DNA of 48,648 bases, taken from the NCBI GenBank assembly GCA_003427395.1, contig BFEA01000433.1:783228-831875 (forward strand). The letters are read 5' to 3'. Source of the stretch: Chara braunii (taxonomy: Eukaryota > Streptophyta > Charophyceae > Charales > Characeae). The notes under the pieces were generated by a model. It saw only the letters and a list, made by a program, of their open reading frames with translations, ran no database searches and had not been told where the DNA came from. Positions 1-11,639 of this stretch are shown piece after piece. Both the position numbers and the translations under genes were made by a program. The stretch's first letter is position 1, and each line of letters opens with the position of its first letter.

Positions 1-76
<76 letters not shown>
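1..76. repeat. (CT)n microsatellite
   Basis: Almost pure CT dinucleotide tract with single-base interruptions near 58-60 and 77-80, at the very edge of the window. Confidence 0.97.
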
Positions 77-77
<1 letters not shown>

Positions 78-242
78 CCTCTCTCCTAAAAGAAAAAACA
101 TACACATCTATGTATGTATAATACACAATAAATTAAATGTATATACATTGCTAGACGAGTGCGGCAGTACGACATAACAAGCGACGGGCGCATCGCCTGC
201 GGATGCACGGAGAGGACGACTGACGCAGGAGCAAAGGTGGCA

Positions 243-2131
243 TCAGGACTTGTCCCTGATGGGTTTGGCGATCTCCACCAATGCAGTGCACATCAACCTG
301 TTAGCCTCGTCGGACGCCTCTTAGTGCCACCGCTGGGCATCAACCTCACGCTCGACAATGTCGCACTGCCGCTCCAGAATGGAACACTGTCGCTTGCTGG
401 TCCCCTTGACAGTGTCAACCATCAATGGGCCGTGCTTGTCCATAACTTCAGCAATGACCTCGAATGTCTGCTGGCACATGTTCTTCCTTTTGCAGTTCCC
501 TCCCGTGCTATCTGCACTGAAGCCGGACTCCCACGCTAACCATCCGTCGTCGTCGTTCCCATCACCCCCATCATCGCCGGCGGCGGATTCTCCAGCAACG
601 GATGGGGAACGTGGCATCTGCAGTCCTCCACAGGCGCTTGTGTCGGCGATGTTGTCCGGGTAGATCTTGTTGCCCTTCGACATGGCGTCTATCTCATCAT
701 ACACATGCTCATCTATTATGAAGTTAAAGCCTTCTTCCGTTCTCAATGCAGGTGAGGTTGAAGAAGTTCTTCCCCCCAGAGGCGTTCTGATACCGTTGCA
801 CTTTCTTGTACTGTTGGAAGAGGTTGTCCCACTTCTTGCCGATGTCGTCAGTCGTCCTATCTACCCCCATCTCCAGCAAATGCTTTTGAAGGTCCTACAA
901 CTTCCATTCCCTGTTGTGCATTCGTCCGTAGTTGTGCGGCATGCCCTCGAAATGAGCTTGCTGATCCCTCTTCGCCCAGGCGAGCTTCAACATCTCCTCA
1001 ACACTCCACGACGGATATTTCCCAGCCTTCTCGTCTGGCGGACCCTTCGAGCGGTGACCACCTGCCTTCTCTTGACGCACATCTCCACCCCTTCCTTTGC
1101 CATGCACAGGCAAGGGTCGAATCTCCATGTCGTCCGCGTCCCGCTTTGTCTACACAAATCACAACTGTAGATTTGCAATCGCTCGCCCGTTGGGAGTCTT
1201 CTGCATTCGGTTCTTCACTTGCCACACGCATCCTGGACACCTCACTCATTATGTTCTCCACGGCCATTTTATGCATCTATCGCCGACATGACTCCCACGC
1301 CTGCCTGCCAACTTCGTCTGATCCGGCAACGCTTGTGTTCGCCGTCGGTGCGCCCATCCTCTGGCGCGGTGCACTCAAAGGCGATGCCGAAGGAGGGGGC
1401 AATGACGTGCGAAGCATGTCACCGGATGATCCCGCACCCCGAGAAAACAGAGGTGGCGGACGACACCCATCAGGGCTCGCACCTTAAGGAGAGGACCTTC
1501 CACCATGTACACTCAATCTGTCGACGGTCACACCAGGCACTAGGTTGAACATGCAAGTGTGTGTAGATGCTGGACCACCCCCGGTCGACAAACCAAAATC
1601 CAAGTCCACAATCTCCGTATCGCCTCCACCGACATCGTCCTCTAGCAGAGCAGAGAACGAATGACGACTTGTCACGGCCTCCCGTTGTCAACAGTGGGGG
1701 CTCCCCATCCAGTCTTGTGTCGATCTGCTCCCCAGAGGCAGAGTGCGAGACAGATCATCCACCTATTGCTCTTCGGGATCTGGAGGTAACGGCTGCTTGT
1801 GAGGCTAGAGATGACTGTACAATGTCGGGTCATACACACCTGCAAGATGCGCCTCGACCGTCGCTCCCGAAGCAGAGTACTCGAGGGCATGCGCCAGTTG
1901 TCTCTTGGATGCTTTATGCCTGTCCATTGTCGTCTTCCTCAAAGTTCGTCGTTTTCGTCCGTCGCGAGGATCCCGCACAACGACGCACGCGCTGAACAAC
2001 ACGACAACGAGCAGGAGAAGGGTGGCCAGTAGCAGCAGCGGGAACCGTCGGAGGACGTCTGCCATGAATCGCAGCGTGTGACGCGTGTACCAAACGAAGA
2101 TTGCATCCCCGCGGGCGACAATACCCGACAA
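243..2131 (-). pseudogene. Decayed Myb/SANT-like (trihelix-type) DNA-binding protein gene
   Basis: Reading the minus strand, collinear coding pieces can be followed from 2131 to 243. First comes a hydrophobic, membrane-like stretch (LLLLATLLLLVVVLF) near 2050-2000, then a Ser/Gly-rich linker. A Myb/SANT-like domain follows at about 1020-750 (SWSVEEMLKLAWAKRD, NREWKL, then GKKWDNLFQQYKKVQRYQ and GGKNFFNLT). The C-terminal tail ends SDEANRLMCTALVEIAKPIR and stops at 243-245. The reading is broken by stops at 1805, 1763, 1688, 1484, 1277, 895 and 321, and by frameshifts near 1130 and 748. The domain type is recognised from its spaced tryptophans and the KKWDNL-type helix. Such genes are often found with, or derived from, Harbinger-type transposons, which is family knowledge and not shown here. 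The N-terminal boundary is uncertain, and the membrane-like stretch may belong to another relic. Confidence 0.7.
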
Positions 2132-2639
2132 AACAAGCTACGCGGATGACTGCAAGCGACCGACAGTGCTTCAACACCGCATGTAAAAAATTCGAAAAAA
2201 TCGACCGTTGGACGTGGAGGCCGTCGACGCGCGCACGCAAAACCCCGCTCCATGGAGCGCCTTGCAGCTGAAGATCCGCCCCCACGCATTTTCGCACCAA
2301 CGGTAACGGTCTATAGGTCATTGGCGGCCCGTCGGGTACTGGAGGCTGGCGATGTCCGCCCAATGGACCACGGACGACCTGTGCATTAACATCGACTCCG
2401 AATTCTCTTGTGGCCGTGAGCTCCAGAACGCTCCGTCTATCGTGGATCCTTTATCCCAAAGGATCTCACAAGGACCCCTTGAATCCAAGGACGTTTTGGC
2501 TGGGGATTCCGTGGAACCCAAGGAAATCTGTTGGGAGCATTTTCAAATTCGTTCAAGGGATTTGGCGGTTTAGGACGCGGTGTAACGACGCCGATTTATG
2601 ATTTTGCGGTTTTCCAAGGAGGGTCTAACGAGACCCATG

Positions 2640-2830
2640 GTCCTGTTGATGTAGCTTAGTGGTTAAAGCACCGGTTGGAAGTGCGCATTGTGGTATGACG
2701 TTGCTGGTTAAAAACTCACCAGCCTTGTGCATGGACACGGGCAGGGCATTAGAATGACGCACGACTGAACACATTGGGCTGACGCATGGTAAGTTATTAC
2801 AGACACTGCCTGTGCACCACCTAAGGGTTG
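2640..2830 (+). repeat. Possible tRNA-derived SINE fragment
   Basis: A-box-like TAGCTTAGTGG lies at 2652-2662 and a degenerate B-box-like GGTTAAAAACTC at 2706-2717. The spacing is somewhat longer than in a tRNA and no cloverleaf closes, so this is at best an old SINE head and not a functional tRNA. Confidence 0.3.
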
Positions 2831-2914
2831 TCCACGGTGTGGATTGCTTGTCGTTGTTGCTCGTGGTTGTTCTGTTGATCTTCCCAGTCTGGCATATCAC
2901 ACACAAGTGTCGTT

Positions 2915-3040
2915 TGTGATTGTTGCTCAAATGATAGTCTTCAGGTCACATGTCATAGATCATGGGTTCGAGTCTGGCTTGGGCCTAAGGGGGGTTCTTG
3001 TCCAACTTGGCCTGTCATCTTTTCAACGAACACATAGCTC
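2915..3040 (+). repeat. tRNA-derived SINE-like sequence
   Basis: TTGCTCAAATGATAG (2923-2937) resembles an RNA polymerase III A box. GGTTCGAGTC (2965-2974) is a near-perfect B box. Box-to-box spacing of about 42 nt is what a tRNA-derived SINE should have. The ends are not defined. It lies just upstream of the LINE fragment, but no shared 3' tail was established. Confidence 0.45.
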
Positions 3041-3044
3041 CCTC

Positions 3045-3215
3045 TACATAGTACTGCACATATCTGGCCTTCGGGCACATACATCTCGATATACGGTTAC
3101 ACAAAGCACACATAGCCTTCGGGCAGACACAAACATGGCTCATGAATATATATGTACACATAGCCTACGGGCTCATACAAACATACATTGACTTTGGGCA
3201 CACATATACACACAA
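3045..3215 (+). repeat. Degenerate short tandem repeat around CACATAGCCTTCGGGC
   Basis: The motif CACATAGCCTTCGGGC, or close variants (ATCTGGCCTTCGGGCACAT, CACATAGCCTACGGGCTCAT, TTGACTTTGGGCACACAT), recurs at least four times at irregular 35-55 bp intervals. Confidence 0.6.
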
Positions 3216-3377
3216 TTATGATACCGGGCTGGGGGGTTTATCAGGTACATGACGGGGTCTACTCACGCATGGCTTAGCTCTAGGGTAGGGTAGGGATATA
3301 AGTCACTCTGGCTAGTCTGAGTTCCGCCTAGCCTTGGATAAGTTAGGGGAAGGACGCAACACTATGGCATAAATCCT

Positions 3378-5329
3378 TACTGTGGCCGTTGAGCAAAGAT
3401 GCCCTGAGGCTCTGGCCCGATTGGCTCCGACAACCACTCAAGGGGTGCACCCATTGACATGGCTAGAAAACCGTTTTTGAACGATCCCGCACAAACTCCC
3501 AAAAGGAAAGGACGGGATCGACGGGGGAGACCAGGAAATGAACACCTTCTGGTCATCTCTACTTTATTCTTGGCACAAGCTCCCACTCCCGAATAGGGCT
3601 CACCCTGACCGATGGGAGGAGGTCTACCAGCAACCCTTGTTCGGAAATAGGAGGGTGACAAACCTGAAGGGCCACATCATGTCGAGCTCAGCCCTGCGCT
3701 GGAAAAGCTGGATCAAACGAGGAATCCTAAGGGACACCCTACGATACTGCCACCATGTGGAGGAATTTTTTGACAACCTAATTGAGGCCATTCTGCTGGC
3801 GTGGTATCGAATCCTCAAAACGGGGCCTCACCCTGAAAGAAGGTGATTGAGTGACAAGTAGAGAGTTCCTGCAGGAGGATTAAACAGATTCATATGGTCT
3901 CCCCCCAAACAGTTCTGGTAGAATACTACGCTATCACTAAATTGGGTGCCCTTCAAGGGAGTAGAGCCCCTTTTGCTTGGAAGGAGAGAGCATTAGTGTA
4001 CCGGGTGAGGGTCATGGAGGAGAAAGGACGGAGGGTGGTGTTCCAACCATTCACAACGATCCAGGATCTGGATCTAGATCCAGGGGAATAGACATGGAAG
4101 TCCCCCCAAAAGAAGGGAAGCCCCAACGCTGGTCATATCAGCCTTTATCAATTATCAGTCAAACCGACCTACAAAATGCTTAGACCCAGGCGACATCTGG
4201 GCGATATGGTTAATGATCGATGGGCTAGGCACCTCAATGTGGACCACGCCCTCTTGAAGCAGATCCGCTGGTTCAATGGGCAAAAGGTCAAGTCCATGAA
4301 AATCACTTCCTTACAATGGCAGATAACTCATTGGTGTCTGGCCACCAACGACTGGTTGACAGACCACACTAACCTGGAGCAAAGAGGTTTGCTACTACTA
4401 TGGTGTCAACGGTGGCAGAGTCTTTTCCCCTCCCTGGGCCACAAGAAAGCGGAGACTATTGGACATATTTGTATGCAATGCCCGATCGCCCAATTTACAT
4501 GGAGGTGGTGGGACTGCATCTGGCGGAAAATGGAAATAGACATTCCATGGCCCTGGTCACGGCAAACTATACTAGTTGGGCATTGAGCGATGGCAGGAGA
4601 AGCCACGACCTTTGTAGAGAACATATATGGATTTGGAAGAAGGGCGGTAGTATGGGCACTCTGGTGGCAGAGGTGTAACCAGGCCCCGAAAAAGGTGAGG
4701 GTGGAGGGACCAAAGATCACATAACAGATTGAACAGCAGGTGCAACCTGAACTTACGCAAAGATGGTCGGAAACGAAAGTACAACTACACATCTTTAAAC
4801 AAATTGGCGATGTTAGGAAAGAGATTACATCATTCTGCGTAGACAGGGTAGGAGAGGCGAGTGAAGGGTGGATTGCCAAGGTGGAATGAAGTGGAGATAG
4901 GGGAGACAAACAACGAGATTTGGAGGAAATAAGAGACTACTGTGTAGTCTTCAAAGATTGGACAAGCATAGAGCCTTCGTTCCCACGACGGCCTGCCTCT
5001 GATTTCCCGGACCCCTTCCTTGGCGGAATTTCTGTCTTGAAAATGCCCAACCTTACATCCTCATGTTACTCACATCTTCACACACTTATACAAGCAGTTC
5101 CCCCCTGGAGTCCCCCAGGGAGGAACTTGGTTCCCAGCAGTAGTTGGGTGAGGAAGAAACTAGTCCCTCAGCAGTAGGTATCCGACGCCCGGTATAGGGC
5201 GAAGAGGTTTCCCCTTTTTCTCAACAATTTGCACAATTAATCCTATGGAAGCCAGAATAAACAATGCTGGCAGATTTTTCTTAGTTATCTTCCCAGACAT
5301 TTTTCTGAACTATTTTATATAAGGGACGA
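3378..5329 (+). mobile_element. LINE copy 1, 5'-truncated fragment (C-terminal part of ORF2 and 3' region)
   Basis: The translation matches the C-terminal part of the longer LINE at 28870-30384 block by block: LARLAPTT...PLTWLENRF, KLPLPNR..PDRWEEVYQQ, QTVLVEYYAITKLGALQG.RAPF, MLRPRRHLGDMVNDRWARHLNVD, and NLEQRGLLLLWCQRW followed by a Cys-containing ETIGHICMQCPIAQFTWRWW. The last block resembles the zinc-binding region found after reverse transcriptase in plant LINEs (zf-RVT type). The reverse-transcriptase and endonuclease domains are absent. Stops and frameshifts are frequent; one TGA at 3478 replaces a tryptophan kept in copy 2. After about 4900 the sequence becomes 3' region (4920-5320), and it is cut at 5330 by the start of unit L. 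The left boundary is set by where homology with copy 2 begins. Confidence 0.85.
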
Positions 5330-5340
5330 TGTCGGTGCGA

Positions 5341-5358
5341 ATACCCTTACAAGGGTAT
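5341..5358. repeat. Terminal palindrome of unit L (copy 1)
   Basis: ATACCCTTACAAGGGTAT: perfect 8-bp arms around a 2-nt spacer, 11 bases inside the apparent end of unit L. The same palindrome is at 43514-43531, and a degenerate form is at 16189-16204. Confidence 0.85.
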
Positions 5359-5694
5359 CCGCCCTGGTTTTTGCAAATGGCAGAAAATGAGTTTGGTTTA
5401 AAGTCTGAGTATCCCGCGCGAGTCGCGATCATGTGTGTTGTTTACGCTGGCTGAATGGTTGACTAAGAGTAGAGAGTGTGTGGGCGCGCAGACGTAAAAC
5501 GTGTGTGATCTTTTCCTTGTTGATAGCCGTAATGCCGGTGGGATGCCGACCAAGTTTTTACTGTGATTTGTGTATGTATGTGTGAGGGACGGACCGTTGG
5601 AGGATAGGCACGAGATTGACGACATGAACTTAGTGGGCGACCAAGGTGCGACTTTGGAGTGCTTCAGTAGGCCGGCTTGTCGTGTGGCACTCGC

Positions 5695-5703
5695 TTATAT
5701 AGG
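5695..5703 (+). promoter_or_regulatory. Candidate TATA box in unit L head
   Basis: TTATATAGG followed by AATCCG, about 365 bp from the unit's 5' edge. The partial copy at 16170 has TTATAAGGG followed by AATCCG at the corresponding place (16689-16697). Conserved position and sequence suggest a promoter element; transcription is inferred. Confidence 0.4.
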
Positions 5704-5832
5704 AATCCGCTAGTGCTAGGCTCAACCTTCAACCGATCTCTATTGGTTACGGAGTCAGACTTTCATCAAGGAAGATTCCGGGATCGAGACTAGCGAGCAG
5801 TGGCGCGGAAATATTAATACAGTCTGAAGAAA

Positions 5833-5870
5833 CCAAGGAGTTGAGGGTCCCACGAGACTATCCCCCTTGG
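5833..5870 (+). other. Conserved stem-loop in unit L head
   Basis: CCAAGGAG (5833-5840) faces CCCCCTTGG (5862-5870) across the segment containing TTGAGGGTCC. The partial copy at 16829-16864 keeps the stem (CAAGGGG with CCCCTTG) and adds an inner GGTCC/GGACC pairing. Confidence 0.5.
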
Positions 5871-8392
5871 TTTTGCCGCCGGTATCGACAACGGTCCGGT
5901 TGGTGGAACAAAAAGGGTGTCACGGTCCCCTCTCCTTCTTTTTCCTGCAGTCCCGATAGATCGCTGGAATCGATTTTTATTGCTACTTTTTATGTTTATT
6001 TTTTTATGAGGTTAAAAAGCCCCACTTTAGGAGCGGGGCTGGTATCATTTTCGATGGCCGCAAAGGAGTCAGCGGGCCTGACTCTGTTGATGCGCCAATG
6101 GAACACGGGAGGAGTGGGCTGAGGAGTCAACGTGTGTGCGACCGACGGGGACTTAGCCCATAAGCCGGGAAAACCTAGGTGTCGTGGGCCCATTTGGGCG
6201 CCCAACTCATCGCCTGTGATCTGTAGAGGGAGGTTTGAGTGTGGGCCGCATATTCGCCGAGACTCGAGAGTCTCCACTTTGAAAGCCTGCTATAGCTACC
6301 ACGGTTTGTACTAGGACCCCCCTGGCCTGGGCCCACGTCGCAGGGTTCTGTAGTAAGCCTGCAACAATATGGACCTGCAAATAGCTCGACTAACCTAAGA
6401 GTAGGGCGAGAGACCGATCGAACCGACCATTGACTGACTCTCTCTAAAGTCCCGAGGCAGTTGGACTGCTGGTGGTCTGGTGACCTTGATTAGAAGCAAA
6501 AAACACCACGGGCTTCGGATACGAACAAAGAGTGGGGCCCGACGTGTTTCTATGCCAAGGGCGTTCAAAGGCAGTGGGAACTCGTGGATGTGCAATATGG
6601 TCGGGCCACCTATATTATTAAGAGAGCCCGACGGTGTTGAGGTTGAGTTGTTTTCGCCTCACATAATTCTATTGGACCGACCTGTGGATTCGAGTGCCGA
6701 GTGGGGGGGGGTTCGTTGACGAGACCAAGGATAGAAGAAAGAGCACAACGGAGAGAAGAGGTCGCCGACGACGAAGGTGAAAAGGCGTAGCGAGAAGGAA
6801 GAAGGCATATCTAGCCCGTTCCTCGTCAGAAACGGGCAATGTGTGGCACAATCCGAGGGTTTTTGACCGAGGCGACCTCAAATCCGAGGTCAGATTTAGA
6901 CGAGAGTTAGTATAGGGAAGGGTAGTAGGAAGAAAGACCACGCGGAGCGGTCGAGAGGATGGGTATGGCAAGGAAGGAAACAATGCAGCTCGTCGAATTG
7001 CCAACAGAACTAAGTAGGGAAAAAAGCGGGATAGGGGTTTTGATCGTAGGCGAACCCGAAATTGATACTAGTTTTAGTAGAAGGATAGAAAGAAAAGAGT
7101 CGGGAAGGAAACGTTGTGCACGAAAGTGTGAGAGACCGGGAACATGACGAGAACGGGAATCGATACCTCGTCTGTTTCATAATTTGATTGGGCAAGGAAG
7201 GTGTGCGGTAGAGGATTAGAGTACGGGCAAATACGATCGTAAAGACCTGTTAAGAAGCTAGACGATGAGATGGCAACATGCTTGTTTGCCTGACAGTAAT
7301 AATGCCGCCAGTTAAAAGTTCAAGTGTATCTGGCCATGCTCTGACAGGAGGTTCATGCCAACTCTTGGGTTTCTTTGTCGAGCGATGGGCCGGTAGTCAA
7401 ATACGACGATTGGATCGAGGCGCACTGACGAGAGTGAACGTGTGCAGCGCTGATGGGAGTGAACGTGTGCAAGAGCAGGGTGCAAGTTGGCGTATGGAAC
7501 ATAAAAGAACAATTACCAATGAACTGGTGATACCGAATCAGCTGAAGGTCGAACTATGCCAATAAGGGTAGAAGGAGCTACTCCGACGTACATCCTCGAG
7601 TTTTAAAGGAGAGATACGGCCCAACCGTACAAGTGACAAAGCATATCCGTGATCACAAAGGTGAACGACAAACTGTGGGTTGAACAGGAGCGGGGCTGCA
7701 GTCGGGCTGAGATACGTACCTGGGTTGTCGCCCGCCTGAAGGATGTATCAGTATGCAAAAAGAAGGTAAAATGGACCTGAGCAGGGTTTAGCAGCGGGCT
7801 TGGTTCTGGTTCCCTCACACACGAGCTGGGTGAACAGTTGTGGTTGAGGCGGACCGAGTACAGGTTGTAAGACACGGGAAAGAATAAGGAGGGAAACCAC
7901 CGACTTGGAGGCCGACTAATTGGGCCTGAGAGCTATCCGTCCTAGAGGCAGGTCACGAGCCTGTAGACCCGTCTTCCTGGCCACACGCTGCGGTTCTGCT
8001 AGAGCAGCGAAGTGAAGGGACAGTTGCAGGACTAGAAGTTCGACTGCTGATTGTTGTAGAGGCCATCTCGACTAGTAAGACTACAACAGTTAAGCCATAG
8101 GGGCCGCAAATTTGGCTACTGGTCAGCATGCGTCTTGTCCTACTATCCTTTGCAATAACAGACCAGCCATGGAAGGATTCAGTTGGTGGGAAGAAGGGTA
8201 TTGTTGTGATTAGAAGAGTCGTCAACGGAGTCAACAATTGAAAGTTGAACTTCAATTTTGACCAAGTTGCTGCTATGTTCTGACCATTATTGCGCTGCCC
8301 TCAAGCACATCAAGGCAACAAGACCCTTTCCTGAGAGTTAAGTTTGTCCCCCTCCTATATCTCAAGAGTCTGAAACCTCTTATTTTAGCCTT

Positions 8393-8508
8393 CTTAATCT
8401 AAGTCTAGACTTGGTTACGAGAGGAAGGCGGCAGGCGGGATTACCACCCGCTTAATCTAAGTCTAGACTTGGTTACGAGAGGAAGGCGGCAGGCGGGATT
8501 ACAACCCG
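8393..8508 (+). repeat. 58-bp tandem duplication inside unit L
   Basis: Two adjacent, almost identical 58-bp copies starting CTTAATCTAAGTCTAGAC at 8393 and 8451; they differ at one base near the end. Unit L copy 2 carries this block only once, so the duplication postdates the split of the copies. Confidence 0.9.
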
Positions 8509-8850
8509 CAGGACCACATCAAGACTCTGTGGGGAGTCCGCCCCTCCGATTGTGGGAGCTCTGCCGGAACTCAGGAGGAGTTCTGGAGACAGGCAACTGA
8601 GAGGTAAACCTCCATCTCCCTCTATAAACCCAGTTATAACCCCTATTTGCACTTCTTGCTACAATTTGACTGAGTATATTGCGTGTATCCCATATTGACT
8701 TTGGCTTTGGCTTTCATGACACAAACCACACTTAAGTAAAGACATGTTTGTGCAAACTCAGTTTGTTTTTGTTATTTCACTGAAAGCGGACTTTGAAAAG
8801 GGTTTGCATCCTGGGGAAAGGTGGGAGGAAGGTGGTTTTGCTTGCGTTTG

Positions 8851-9593
8851 ACTGGGTCAACCAGAGGATGGGCAAGTTTCCATAAGTTTGGAAGACCCAG
8901 TGCTTTGTTTGTTTTGATTGCCTAGAGGACCAAACAGGTTTCCATAAGGTTGGATGGTGTGATTGCTATGACTTGCGAGGGTTGTTTGTGACTGCCTTTT
9001 CAGGGATCAAACAGGTTTCCATAAGTTTGGATGGCTTGGTTGCCTTGTTTCATTTGGAGTTTCTCATATTTTATTAGTTTTTTGAAAGAGTTGAGCAAGT
9101 TCCATAAGTTTGGATGACTCTAACTCTTTTTGTTTATTCTGAGAGGAGATCAGGCGAAAGACTAAAGAGGTTTCCATAAGTTTGGATGGTCTGGTCTGAA
9201 GCCACGCACATGCTGAAACCAAAAAGGGTAAATTTTGACTATATCCTTATACTATTTTACTTATAAACAAGCTAGTCAGAAATGTTTCCATAAGTTTGGA
9301 TGGTCTGACTATAGCTTATCATAAACTGAAGAGAGTAGAAATTAAGAATAAACTTGTGGTAAGAAGGGGCAGACTGAACCTTGTTTTTAAGTTGAATGGT
9401 TCAACCATATATTTTGCCTTAAAATACTAAGTGCAGGGAGTTATATATAACTTTGATATTCTAAATAGTTCAGGGCGACTAGGTTGGATAACCTAGTCAT
9501 ATGCCCAAGAAAGAGAAAATGTGTAGTGTCCTGTGTTTGTGTATATCCAATGGTTGAGCTAGACATGTTTCCATAAGTTTGGATGGTCTAGCT
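8851..9593 (+). other. Array of constant-loop, variable-stem hairpins (unit L copy 1)
   Basis: The core TTTCCATAAGTTTGGAT or a close variant occurs seven times (8877, 8939, 9016, 9100, 9171, 9285, 9568). Most cores are flanked by complementary arms that differ from one hairpin to the next: ACTGGGTC/GACCCAGT (8851/8894), AAAGAGTTGAG/CTCTAACTCTTT with one bulge (9085/9118), TCAG+AGAC/GTCT+CTGA (9150, 9159/9189, 9196), AAGCTA+GTCAGA/TCTGAC+TATAGCTT (9269/9304), AGCTAGAC/GTCTAGCT (9557/9586). Two more hairpins with a decayed or absent core are TGAACC/GGTTCA (9375/9398) and GACTAGGTT/AACCTAGTC (9477/9490). The cores at 8939 and 9016 have only weak arms. There is no coding potential and no exact repeat/spacer regularity, so it is not a CRISPR array. 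Confidence 0.8.
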
Positions 9594-9899
9594 TTACGCC
9601 CTATGTAAGTTGGATATAAAAGACAAATCATTCAAAGACTATGAACTATTGTTTGATAAGGTTTGACCTTGAGGCTGGTGGGAGTACTTATCATTGTGGT
9701 TTGACCTTGCATGTGGCTGAGTAAGATCTCTACTTAGTCTGAGTTTCAGTTTGACAGGTAGTTGTTTTACTCGCCACGTGCTAGAGTTATAGGAGTTAGT
9801 TCAATTCTACATTTTCCAAGGTAATTTTTTTTTTTTTAAGGTCAATTCTCGTATTTTTTCTAGGATCATTTATTACACTTGACTTTGTATAAATCTTGG

Positions 9900-10520
9900 T
9901 AAGCTACTTTCTATACGGGAAGCGTTGCCAAAATTTCTATTTAACCAATGAGTTGGTCAAATATGTCTTTCAAAGTTCAATTTTTTGTTTAAGTTTATAT
10001 ATGACTTAATAAAAATATGAAAAACTTTATTTTCTAGGGGAAGTGCTGCCTAAAGTTTTACTAATTAAGGAAGTTAGACAAAGTTGACTTTGGAAAGTCA
10101 GAATTATTTTCAGATTCAGTATTTAGCTTTGTATAAAATTTACAAAGCTGCTTCTCCTATAGGAAGCACTGTCGAAATTTTTGCAAATATAAAAAGTTAG
10201 TTAAATTTTGTCTTGATAAAACTCAAGTTTTATGTTTGAGTTCATATCTGAGTCAGTATAAATTGAGGAAGTCTACTTTGCTAAAGGAGATATCGCCCAA
10301 ATGTTTACTAATTCAGGGAGTTAGACAAAATTTAACTTTATAGAATTATATATTATTTCAGTTTTCATATTGGAGCTAGTATAAATAATGAAAAAATATT
10401 TTTCCTACGGGAAGCGCTGCTGAATTTTTTTTTGTTTAAAGGAGATAAGATTATATTTTGACAGGTGAGGATTCTGGCAATCAATCCTGTATAGGGGAAA
10501 TGCTGTCAAAATCTACCTTT
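9900..10520 (+). repeat. ~122-bp degenerate tandem array with GGGAAGCGCTGCC core
   Basis: Variants of CTACGGGAAGCGCTGCCAAA occur near 9915, 10032, 10156, 10283, 10405 and 10490, i.e. every 117-127 bp except the last. Several units carry GTATAAAT or GTATAAAA about 20-40 bp upstream of the core. One unit has a 9-bp hairpin, AGCTTTGTA (10125-10133) facing TACAAAGCT (10141-10149). The inverted copy lies at 38450-38800. Confidence 0.75.
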
Positions 10521-11639
10521 CTTTGGACATTGGTTTAGAGGTAGATTTAGACTTAGTTAGCAAAATGATATTGAGTGAGAATGTGTTATAAAGATTTATT
10601 CCCCATACACTTATAACTAACTTCGGACATTGCTCTGTCACGTGTTACAAGTCCTCTTGATTGTTTCGATTCAAGATTTCGACTAGATTCATCTCGATCT
10701 GACGAGGATCATCTTCTATTATCGCTGATAAAAGGTCGGTTACCGATTCGTCAATTTACGATTCAACTCCGGTTCACTCTTGCCATCTCAACCTAAAGAC
10801 TTAAGCCCTATAGTTTGAATTGTTTCATTTGGGTTTTTCACCCGGATTTTATTGAATGATCATTTAACAAAGGTACTGAGTGTTTTTACTTATGGAAGGT
10901 TGGATAGAGGTTGGGGCTTGTATGGCTAAAGCGAGGGTTGTGAGGGCAGAGAATGGTTGAAGTTGATCTCGTGTAGTGCGTAAAATTTGGTTGAATCTTT
11001 GATGTGATTGCAAATAAGTTTGTGGTTCGGACTCTGGATTTCACTACCTGCGATCACACATATATATGGCTGAGTGGAGTCCCACTGTGATTGTGAGAAG
11101 TGATCGTCTCATATTATAGACTTTTTTTATATATGTACACACATATGCCCTGAGTGTCCGCGCGACCTACTGTGACCATACGTAAGGGGGTTAAACATAT
11201 TATGCTTTGAGAGAAAAGAGAGACTTTTTTTATCCTCTGTTTTTTAGAGTTTTTATAGTTGAACGTTGGAGTCCATGGCAACCATCAAAGTCAAACCCCT
11301 TGATCTCTCTCCAGGCCCTGGATAATGGAGTTTGCCTCATAGGCCTCAAGAGACGACTGTCACCAGAGGTATGAACCTGTGTACCATCCACTCTCCGCAG
11401 GGTGCAGAAGAGGGTGTGGTGATCAACCACACTTAGCGGTTGTCTAGAGTCGAGAGATTAACCCTTCAAGGCGCGTATCAGCCAACACTTGAGTATCGAA
11501 CGTGACCCTAGAGATTATCGGGAACTGCATGATTATGGGTACCACATAGTATGCCATCATTGCGACTGCTTGCATATGCTCGCATTGCTAGTGGATATGA
11601 GAAGGCCCTGCATCCGCGAGGTTTTACAGTAAGTCTGAC

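Noticed and set aside
2640-2980. Functional tRNA genes
   Set aside because: A- and B-box-like motifs are present, but no acceptor stem or cloverleaf could be closed; SINE-type fragments fit better.
3270-3288. Telomere-like TAGGG repeats
   Set aside because: Only three units, embedded in ordinary sequence with no longer array nearby.
8851-9593. CRISPR-like repeat/spacer array
   Set aside because: Spacing is irregular (about 60-280 bp), repeats are degenerate, no cas genes, and the sequence is eukaryotic. The complementary flanks explain the pattern better.
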